DNA of 5,694 nucleotides from Draconibacterium orientale (GTDB taxonomy: Bacteria; Bacteroidota; Bacteroidia; Bacteroidales; JAADGE01). Location: positions 4,456-10,149 of the forward strand of contig DYSM01000092.1 of the NCBI GenBank assembly GCA_020718265.1, read 5' to 3'. Below the pieces are notes generated by a model. It was not told the origin of the DNA. It saw only the letters and a list, made by a program, of their open reading frames with translations, and made no database searches. How positions within the stretch are numbered: the stretch's first letter is position 1; every line of letters starts with the position of its first letter. The translations under genes and the position numbers were made by a program. Below, one piece after another: positions 1 to 4,866 of the stretch.

Positions 1-12
1 CATATTTCCGAT

Positions 13-594
13 TTATTGTTTCAGCTTGAATTTCAGCGCAAACGTAAGCACATTGTGTCGCCACGGTTTGCGGTCGGACACAAAAAGCAACGAATGATAC
101 AAGCGCACATCGCCGCAAAGTTTTTCCGAAAATTGATACTCCAAAATTCCAATCGGCGCAACATCCACTTTGTGAATCAGATAGTAATGTTCGTAAATTT
201 CGGAGCCGTTTTCTACAAACTTTCCGGTCAAAAAATAAGCCGCAGCAAGTCCGCCTCCGATGCGCACTTTTGGCGACATACGATATTTCAACATCAACGG
301 CATTTCCAAATAATGAAAACTGTTTTTAAACTCCTGAATTGTAAGCCCGTTGGCGTATTTCACTGTGCTGACGGAACCTTTGCCGGTGTAATACATCTCG
401 AAACCCCACGAGGCATTGGTTCGGTATTCACGTTCGATGAAAATACCTGCCATCAAGTTTGCTTTATCGTAGCCGCCGCGCCCGTCGCCGTTGATTTGCG
501 ACACAGGAAAACCGACTTGAACACCGCCGCGAAACGACTGCGCCGTAAGTCCGAAGGCAAGAAATATCAAGACTAAAAAAAGAAGAGATTTCAT
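13..594 (-). CDS. Outer-membrane beta-barrel protein (PorT-like)
   Basis: The 193-residue product starts with a clear Sec signal peptide: MKS, a hydrophobic run to about residue 17, then a likely cleavage site at T-A-Q-S (residues 17-20). The mature part alternates short polar and aromatic/hydrophobic strands separated by Gly/Asn/Asp turns. Visible family-like pieces are the first strand GGVQVGFPVSQINGD (23-37), the strand WGFEMYYTGKGS (63-74), and YLEMPLMLKY (95-104), which is very like the YLEIPLLLKY strand of the Bacteroidota PorT/OMP_b-brl_2 families. About 175 mature residues fits a small barrel of eight or so strands. The role is unknown; a small outer-membrane protein is as far as the sequence supports. 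It lies 138 bases downstream of mutY on the same strand. I see no good TAnnTTTG box directly upstream, so it may be read through from mutY or use a weaker promoter. Confidence 0.8.
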   Translation of the reverse strand: MKSLLFLVLIFLAFGLTAQSFRGGVQVGFPVSQINGDGRGGYDKANLMAGIFIEREYRTNASWGFEMYYTGKGSVSTVKYANGLTIQEFKNSFHYLEMPLMLKYRMSPKVRIGGGLAAAYFLTGKFVENGSEIYEHYYLIHKVDVAPIGILEYQFSEKLCGDVRLYHSLLFVSDRKPWRHNVLTFALKFKLKQ

Positions 595-641
595 GTGTTT
601 AAATTTTGTATTTTACTGATATTTTGATAAATGAGAACAAA

Positions 642-671
642 TCCCCTTAACATCCTTTTGAAAAAGGGGGA
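642..671. repeat. Imperfect C-run/G-run inverted repeat between mutY and the beta-barrel gene
   Basis: In the 138-base gap between the two minus-strand genes, TCCCCTT (642-648) can pair with AAGGGG (664-669). A second inner arm, CCTTT (654-658), can pair with AAAGG (663-667), so two alternative hairpins compete for the same G-run. Neither arm is followed by a T-run on either strand, so it does not look like an intrinsic terminator. The C-run / AAC / CCTTT / AAAGGGGG layout resembles short dispersed palindromes that I recall from Bacteroidota intergenic regions, but with one copy in this window I cannot show that it is repeated. The rest of the gap (595-732) is AT-rich and I see nothing else certain in it. 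Confidence 0.35.
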
Positions 672-732
672 ATACTTATTCTGAAAAATCTGTTCCAAAA
701 GAAAAAATTAAGGAGAATTTCATGTTATTTTT

Positions 733-1794
733 TCAAATTAAACAGTTTTTAGCAAAGAAATTTTCCAAAACAACAGGTTTCGGATATTGGTTTACGTTTT
801 CCAACGTGCAAGAAATTGATTCCGATATTGAGCTAAATTTCTGAAAATCAGCCTCTGAGATTGCTTTATATTCAAAAAATCGAATATGTAAATTCAAATG
901 CGACAACACATGTTTTACTTCAATTTTTAAGTCGATAATTTCTGAATTTTCAGTCATTCCGAAGTTTGATTTTAAGGCAGAAACAACATCTTCCGAACTT
1001 AAATCAGTTTCTTCGGTGATATTTGGTAATTCAAACATATTCAGCCAAATACCATCGGTTCTTTTTTTTAAAATGACAGAATTTTTGAATAAAATGACAA
1101 GATACGAAATATACAAATCCGTTTTGGGTTTTGCTTTAATTTTTACAGGTAGTTTCGCAACTGTATCCGTTGTAAACGCCACACAATCAGCCGAAAACGG
1201 ACACTCCGAACATTTTGGATTTTTGGGCGTACAATGCGTTGCGCCAAAATCCATCATCGCTTGGTTGTAATCCGCCGCGTGCGTGTGCGAAATAAGATTT
1301 TCAGATTTTTCACGAATTAATTTCATGCCCAAAGGCGCGTTCACCGGCTCCGAAATTCCGAACACACGCGCAATAACACGCTGTACGTTCCCGTCGATTG
1401 CCGGCTGCACTTCGTTGTATGCCAGCGATGCAATTGCCGCCGCAGTATAATCGCCCACACCTTTGAGTTTCAGCAACTCACGATACGATTTTGGAAATAC
1501 GCCGCCCAAATTTTGGACAATGTATTTTGCCGAAAAATGCAAATTTCTAGCCCTCGAATAATATCCCAAACCTTGCCACAGCAACAGCACATCGCGCTCA
1601 TCGGCAGCCGCAAGGTCGAACACGGTCGGATAGGTTTCAACAAATTTCAAATAATACGCCGTACCCTGCACAATTTGCGTTTGCTGCAAAATAACTTCCG
1701 AAAGCCAGATATGATACGGATTTTGCGAGCCGCGCCAAGGCAATTCGCGCCTATTTGCATCGTACCAAGCCAATATTTTTTGGGTGAAATTCAT
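733..1794 (-). CDS. mutY: Adenine DNA glycosylase MutY
   Basis: MutY removes adenine mispaired with 8-oxoguanine, the last safeguard of the GO base-excision repair system against G:C to T:A changes. With the ATG at 1794 the product has 353 residues, the usual MutY length. In order: PWR substrate-entry motif (about 19-21); SEVILQQTQ with catalytic Glu33; helix-hairpin-helix LLKLKGVGDYTAAAI (107-121); PAIDGNVQRV with catalytic Asp134; the 4Fe-4S ligands Cys188-X6-Cys195-X2-Cys198-X5-Cys204; then a linker and a C-terminal NUDIX-like domain (about 226-345) holding VLSHLNLHIRFFEY, which matches the Phe/Leu-Ser-His loop used to read 8-oxoG. All key residues are intact. The frame extends two codons further up to a TTG at 1800, but that TTG is the end of the -7 promoter box, so ATG 1794 is the better start. 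It is divergent from the C45 hydrolase gene. Confidence 0.96.
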   Translation of the reverse strand: MNFTQKILAWYDANRRELPWRGSQNPYHIWLSEVILQQTQIVQGTAYYLKFVETYPTVFDLAAADERDVLLLWQGLGYYSRARNLHFSAKYIVQNLGGVFPKSYRELLKLKGVGDYTAAAIASLAYNEVQPAIDGNVQRVIARVFGISEPVNAPLGMKLIREKSENLISHTHAADYNQAMMDFGATHCTPKNPKCSECPFSADCVAFTTDTVAKLPVKIKAKPKTDLYISYLVILFKNSVILKKRTDGIWLNMFELPNITEETDLSSEDVVSALKSNFGMTENSEIIDLKIEVKHVLSHLNLHIRFFEYKAISEADFQKFSSISESISCTLENVNQYPKPVVLENFFAKNCLI

Positions 1795-1797
1795 AAG

Positions 1798-1828
1798 CAA
1801 ATATAGTTATAGTTTCCGGTTGAACAAA
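1798..1828 (-). promoter_or_regulatory. mutY promoter (TTTG-N19-TATATTTG), probably leaderless
   Basis: Read on the minus strand, a -33 TTTG (1828 to 1825) is followed after exactly 19 bases by TATATTTG (1805 to 1798), a full match to the Bacteroidota -7 consensus TAnnTTTG. The box ends only three bases before the ATG at 1794. In known Bacteroidota promoters transcription starts a few bases past the box, which puts the start at or next to the A of the ATG. The element overlaps the promoter of the divergent hydrolase gene. Confidence 0.75.
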
Positions 1829-1842
1829 AACCTATATTTTTG
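1813..1842 (+). promoter_or_regulatory. Promoter of the C45 hydrolase / cyclophilin transcript
   Basis: TATTTTTG (1835-1842) matches all fixed positions of the Bacteroidota -7 box TAnnTTTG. A TTTC (1813-1816), one base off the TTTG -33 element, lies 18 bases upstream. The start codon at 1854 is 11 bases past the box, so the 5' untranslated leader would be only about five bases. Its core interleaves with the opposite-strand mutY promoter at 1813-1828. Confidence 0.65.
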
Positions 1843-1853
1843 CAAGAAAAAAT

Positions 1854-3077
1854 ATGCCCAAAATCCTTTATTTTTCGATAGTCTTACTTTTAAAAATTTC
1901 TGTTTTTGCACAAAATCCGGTCGTAAACGGCGAAATTTTGCAGCAAGATTCTGCGCTCACGGTCATGCGTGTGTGGGGCACGCACGATGAGCGCGGCTTC
2001 GCATACGGCTATCTCGCGGGCGAAAAAATTCTTGCCATGTACGACGGCTACATCCGCGAATCGTTTGGCGACGGTCTCGAAACTGCAAAGCGAAATATCG
2101 CGAACGGAATCTTTACAATTGATACTAAATACATTACAGAAGCAAAAGCCATAGTGCGCGGTATGGCTGCTGCGGGCACTGACGTTTCCGATTTCGATTA
2201 TTTAGATATTTTGCCGGCTAACAGCTTTTTAGACATTTCGATGCTTATGAAAAACGGATGCTCCACGCTTATGAGCTGGGGCGATGCAACGGACAACGAC
2301 GAACTGCACCGCGCTGTTATGGCAACACGTTTTATGGATTGGGACATCGCACCGGAACTAATGTATAATAATCTGATTTTGATTCACATACCTTCCGAGC
2401 CGGACGAACAACCGTGGCTGCTTGTCGGTTACGCCGGGCAAATCGGTGTACTGTCGGGTGCGAACAAAGCGGGTCTATGCGTGTTTCAACATGTGATGTT
2501 CGATGAACTGAATTTTCCGACAAAAGCACCTGAATATGAGCCGATTTGGTTTAGTCTGCGCCGAAGTTTGGAACAAAAAGACCCCGACGGCAACGGTCAA
2601 TCCGATGTAAATGATGTGCGTTTTACATTGGCACAAAACAAAAAAGGTTACGCCGACGGTTTTATCGTAGCAGCAATTTCGACACAAAACGCTCAAGACG
2701 ATTTGGCGGCAATGGTTGCCGAACTCGCTCCGTGTAAGCCGTTTAACACGTTTCGCACAAATACTTACGATGACCAAATTTCGGGCGACAATTTGTATGC
2801 AGCAAACTCGCCAATTGCTCGACAAGATGCCAAAAGTTATTGCTCGCGCTATTTTAAAATTTACAAAAATATTGCAGAAAACCAAACATTTACATCTTCC
2901 GAACACCAAAAACTCATGGCTCAAAAATCCAATGCCGACGGCACAATGCAAGCCATGCAAATAATTCCGAGTTTGGGCATTTTACGATTTTCGAGCTACA
3001 AAAACGCAAAACCCGCATATCGAAACGCGTATCAAACCTTCGATTTAAACAAACTTTTTGAAATGAACCAAAAATGA
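1854..3077 (+). CDS. Secreted C45-like Ntn hydrolase (autoproteolytic acyltransferase/amidase family)
   Basis: The 407-residue product has a signal peptide (MPK, hydrophobic 4-18, cleavage near V-F-A-Q, 17-20), so it is exported, probably to the periplasm. The body resembles the C45 acyltransferase/hydrolase family of N-terminal-nucleophile enzymes: RGFAYGYLAGEKI (47-59) near the N-terminus; GCSTLMSWGDAT (135-146) with the predicted nucleophile Cys136 after Gly135; TRFMDWD (158-164), matching the GRNLDW-like strand with its Arg; NLYAANSP (313-320) with the expected Asn (318); and SRYFKIY (331-337). Family members cleave themselves before the Cys, here giving chains of about 116 and 272 residues. 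Substrates in the family are amides or acyl conjugates (penicillin side chains, bile salts, N-acyl compounds); the one here cannot be read from sequence. An EF-hand-like loop, D243 to D254, sits mid-protein. A phospholipase B-like Ntn hydrolase is the main alternative. Only 36 bases separate it from the next gene, suggesting one transcript. Confidence 0.82.
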   Translation: MPKILYFSIVLLLKISVFAQNPVVNGEILQQDSALTVMRVWGTHDERGFAYGYLAGEKILAMYDGYIRESFGDGLETAKRNIANGIFTIDTKYITEAKAIVRGMAAAGTDVSDFDYLDILPANSFLDISMLMKNGCSTLMSWGDATDNDELHRAVMATRFMDWDIAPELMYNNLILIHIPSEPDEQPWLLVGYAGQIGVLSGANKAGLCVFQHVMFDELNFPTKAPEYEPIWFSLRRSLEQKDPDGNGQSDVNDVRFTLAQNKKGYADGFIVAAISTQNAQDDLAAMVAELAPCKPFNTFRTNTYDDQISGDNLYAANSPIARQDAKSYCSRYFKIYKNIAENQTFTSSEHQKLMAQKSNADGTMQAMQIIPSLGILRFSSYKNAKPAYRNAYQTFDLNKLFEMNQK

Positions 3078-3113
3078 ATTTATTTCGCAAATTGAAAAAA
3101 AATCAGAATATTT

Positions 3114-3941
3114 ATGAGAAAATTAACTTTTGTATTGATTTTAGCCGCAATTTTTGTGGCTTCGTGCAACACAACACCCGAAATTGACTACGATGTGTTG
3201 GTAAAAACCGAATACGGCGACCTGAAAATTAAACTTTATGACGAAACTCCGAAACATAAAGAAAACTTTCTGAAATTAGCTAACGAAGGCTTTTTCAACG
3301 ATTTACTGTTCCACCGTGTAATCAAAGATTTTATGATTCAAGGCGGCGACCCGGAGTCGAAAAACGCAAAACCCGATGCAATGCTCGGCGCAGGCGGACC
3401 GGGCTACACGCTTCCGGCGGAATTTAATCCGAAATTTTACCACAAAAAAGGCGCGCTCGCTGCCGCACGACAAGGTGATGAAATGAATCCGAAAAAGGAA
3501 TCATCCGGCTCGCAATTTTACATTGTGCAAGGCAAAGTTTACACAGCAGAGGAAATAACAAGCCTCGAAGAACAAATTGCACAAGGCAAAAAAGGCAACG
3601 CCGTAGGCAATTACATCCGCAATAATCCGGAAATGTTGGCAAAATTCCAAGCAATGCAGGCAAACGCCGAATTTGCAAAAATGGATTCAGTTGCCGCCGA
3701 AATTGAGGCAAAACTTGTAGCCGAAATGGGTAAAGCCGCATTCAAATTTGCATTGTCGGATTCGATAAAAAAAGTGTACCAAACCATTGGCGGCACACCG
3801 TTTTTGGATAACGAATACACCGTGTTCGGCGAAGTGGTTGAAGGTCTGAACGTGATTGATTCCATTGCAAAAGTGAACGCAAACGGCGCAAGTCGTCCGA
3901 TGAAAGACATCAAAATGACGGTTGAAGTTCGCAAAAAATAA
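3114..3941 (+). CDS. Cyclophilin-type peptidyl-prolyl cis-trans isomerase, lipoprotein
   Basis: This enzyme catalyses cis-trans isomerisation of X-Pro bonds and helps fold exported proteins. The 275-residue product has a lipoprotein signal, MRKL plus a hydrophobic stretch and the lipobox V-A-S-C with Cys18 as lipidation site, so it is membrane-anchored outside the cytoplasm. The cyclophilin fold begins at about residue 27. Core motifs: FHRVIKDFMIQGGDP (66-80) with catalytic Arg68 and the F-M-x-Q-G-G-D signature; GAGGPGYTLPAEF (92-104); ALAAAR (114-119); GSQFYIVQG (132-140); and FLDNEYTVFGEVVEGLNVID (230-249). The position equal to Trp121 of human CypA is Phe230, common in bacterial enzymes. 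Between QFYIVQG and GGTPFLD lies an insertion of about 86 residues (141-226), rich in Ala, Glu and Lys and probably helical, making the protein much longer than the roughly 165-residue core. The gene follows the C45 hydrolase closely with no promoter box between and ends at an intrinsic terminator. Confidence 0.93.
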   Translation: MRKLTFVLILAAIFVASCNTTPEIDYDVLVKTEYGDLKIKLYDETPKHKENFLKLANEGFFNDLLFHRVIKDFMIQGGDPESKNAKPDAMLGAGGPGYTLPAEFNPKFYHKKGALAAARQGDEMNPKKESSGSQFYIVQGKVYTAEEITSLEEQIAQGKKGNAVGNYIRNNPEMLAKFQAMQANAEFAKMDSVAAEIEAKLVAEMGKAAFKFALSDSIKKVYQTIGGTPFLDNEYTVFGEVVEGLNVIDSIAKVNANGASRPMKDIKMTVEVRKK

Positions 3942-3960
3942 GACTCACAGACAAACTAAA

Positions 3961-3995
3961 GAGCCGAAGTTTTTTTTAGATTTCGGCTTTTTTTA
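3961..3995 (+). terminator. Rho-independent terminator after the cyclophilin gene
   Basis: AGCCGAA (3962-3968) pairs with TTCGGCT (3982-3988), extended by one G-T wobble, around an 11-base T-rich loop. A T-run follows immediately (3988-3994). It starts 20 bases after the stop codon at 3941 and closes the hydrolase/cyclophilin transcript. Confidence 0.88.
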
Positions 3996-4052
3996 TTACA
4001 AACAGAACAAAACATAATCGAAAAATACCGAATTTTAGGATTTTTCAGGTTT

Positions 4053-4091
4053 AAAAAAAAAAAGAACCCCGAAAAAAAATCGAGGTTCTTT
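4053..4091 (-). terminator. Rho-independent terminator of the tRNA transcript
   Basis: Positions 4061-4072 pair with 4080-4091 to form a 12-base-pair stem with a 7-base loop; read on the minus strand the stem runs straight into 11 T residues (4063 to 4053, three of them within the stem). Position 4069 opposite 4083 is a C-A mismatch on the plus strand but a G-U wobble on the minus strand. That, and the absence of a T-run on the plus strand, fix the direction. It begins 12 bases past the tRNA 3' end. Confidence 0.88.
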
Positions 4092-4103
4092 CAAATTTGG
4101 GAG

Positions 4104-4177
4104 TGGGCCAACAGGGACTTGAACCCCGGACCCCCTGATTATGAGTCAGATGCTCTAACCGTCTGAGCTATTGGCCC
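4104..4177 (-). tRNA. tRNA with anticodon CAU (tRNA-Met elongator or tRNA-Ile2)
   Basis: The minus strand folds into a complete 74-base cloverleaf. The acceptor stem is GGGCCAA with TTGGCCC (7 bp). The D stem is GCTC/GAGC with a 9-base loop. The anticodon stem is TCTGA/TCAGG, closed by one wobble, with loop CTCATAA, so the anticodon is CAT. The variable loop has 5 bases. The T stem is CGGGG/CCCTG with loop TTCAAGT, and the discriminator is A. It is not an initiator tRNA: base pair 1-72 is G-C and there is no run of three G-C pairs in the anticodon stem. CCA is not encoded (the discriminator is followed by CTC), so it must be added after transcription. The acceptor pairs C4-G69 and C5-G68 equal those reported as lysidine-synthase (TilS) determinants in E. 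coli tRNA-Ile2, so an AUA-reading tRNA-Ile2 is a real possibility. Confidence 0.95.
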
Positions 4178-4189
4178 CAAAAATTCCCT

Positions 4190-4221
4190 TTTGTTTGGGA
4201 GTGCAAATATATGTATTTTTG
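4190..4221 (+). promoter_or_regulatory. Promoter of the HAD hydrolase gene (TTTG-N20-TATTTTTG)
   Basis: TTTG (4190-4193) is followed after 20 bases by TATTTTTG (4214-4221), a full match to the Bacteroidota -7 box TAnnTTTG. The start codon at 4240 is 19 bases past the box, giving a leader of roughly 12 bases. It overlaps the tRNA promoter on the other strand. Confidence 0.72.
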
Positions 4222-4235
4222 TACGAAATAACAAA
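4204..4235 (-). promoter_or_regulatory. Promoter of the tRNA gene (TTTG-N20-TATATTTG)
   Basis: On the minus strand TTTG (4235 to 4232) is followed after 20 bases by TATATTTG (4211 to 4204), matching TAnnTTTG at every fixed position. The mature tRNA 5' end at 4177 is 26 bases past the box, leaving a leader of about 20 bases for RNase P to remove. Confidence 0.75.
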
Positions 4236-4239
4236 ATTT

Positions 4240-4866
4240 ATGATAAAAAATATTATCTTCGATTTGGGCGGTGTGCTGCTCGAAATCTATCCGGAACGCA
4301 CAATCAATACGTTTAAGTCGTTGGGATTCAAAGATAACGCTGCGTCCGATGCGTTTTTTCGCACACAAAATATTTTTTCGCACATGGAAATAATTCCGAA
4401 ATCGACTGCGTTTTTTTGTGCTGCCATGAACTCTCAATTCACGGTTTCGCTGCCGGAAAGTCGAATTATTGAACTTTGGAATTTGCTTTTGGGTGATTTT
4501 ATTTCGGAAACAATAGAATTTGCCAAAATTTTGAAACCGAACTATCGACTTTTTTTACTCAGTAATACAAATGACATTCATTTTGAGGTCTATACAAAAC
4601 AATTTCACGAAAAATTCGACTTCAAACTGTCAGATTTATTTGAAAAAGTCTATTTTTCGCACGAAATCGGACTTCGTAAACCGAACCCTTCAATTTTCGA
4701 ACTTGTTTTGAACGAAAATAAATTGAATGCCGAAGAAACACTTTTTTTTGACGACATGCCCGACAACCGAGCTGCTGCCGAACGTCTCGGAATTAAAACA
4801 ATTGCATTTAAAACGAACGACAGAGTCTCTGTTTTACCTGAAATTACACAATCTATCGTCTTGTAA
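4240..4866 (+). CDS. HAD-family (subfamily IA) phosphatase, YihX-like
   Basis: A predicted cytoplasmic haloacid-dehalogenase-superfamily hydrolase of 208 residues, the normal length for the group. Motif I is IIFDLGGVL with nucleophile Asp8; motif II is LFLLSNTN with Ser108-Asn109; motif III is GLRKPNPSIF with Lys147; motif IV is LFFDDMPDNRAAAERLGI with Asp171-Asp172. The helical cap lies between motifs I and II, at about 15-90. The SNTN, G(L/M)RKP and FFDD-x-x-DN strings are those of the YihX-like sugar-phosphatase branch (E. coli YihX dephosphorylates alpha-D-glucose 1-phosphate), so a small sugar-phosphate or nucleotide substrate is likely but not shown. Motif I has Gly10 in place of the second Asp of the classic DxD, as YihX also does. 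The frame stays open back to a TTG at 4171, but that lies inside the tRNA gene and upstream of the promoter; ATG 4240 places MIKNIIFDLGG correctly. Its end overlaps the convergent downstream gene by 14 bases. Confidence 0.88.
   Translation: MIKNIIFDLGGVLLEIYPERTINTFKSLGFKDNAASDAFFRTQNIFSHMEIIPKSTAFFCAAMNSQFTVSLPESRIIELWNLLLGDFISETIEFAKILKPNYRLFLLSNTNDIHFEVYTKQFHEKFDFKLSDLFEKVYFSHEIGLRKPNPSIFELVLNENKLNAEETLFFDDMPDNRAAAERLGIKTIAFKTNDRVSVLPEITQSIVL

Noticed and set aside
16..576. Long plus-strand open frame (186 codons) opposite the beta-barrel gene
   Set aside because: It has no signal, motif or recognisable domain and its composition (many His, Lys, Arg, Phe) is typical of an antisense shadow. 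The minus-strand gene has a signal peptide and family-like strands.
642..671. Intrinsic terminator for mutY
   Set aside because: A hairpin is possible, but on the minus strand it is not followed by a T-run, unlike the two clear terminators elsewhere in the window.
722..844. Small plus-strand frame (40 codons) preceded by AAGGAG, opposite the 3' end of mutY
   Set aside because: The AAGGAG spacing looks attractive, but genes here do not use Shine-Dalgarno sites. The frame lies almost wholly antisense to mutY, and no TAnnTTTG box precedes it.
1795..1800. TTG start for mutY, two codons upstream of the ATG
   Set aside because: The TTG is the last three bases of the -7 promoter box, so it should not be in the transcript.
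2475..2960. Minus-strand 161-codon frame inside the C45 hydrolase gene
   Set aside because: Cys- and Phe-rich translation with no domain; the plus-strand frame has clear family motifs along the same stretch.
3074..3184. Short frame starting at the ATGA overlap with the hydrolase stop
   Set aside because: It would run out of frame into the cyclophilin lipoprotein signal sequence and shows no recognisable protein feature; the ATG at 3114 gives a proper lipobox.
4171..4239. Upstream TTG start for the HAD protein
   Set aside because: It lies within the tRNA gene on the opposite strand and upstream of the HAD promoter, and would put 23 extra residues before the normal HAD N-terminus.
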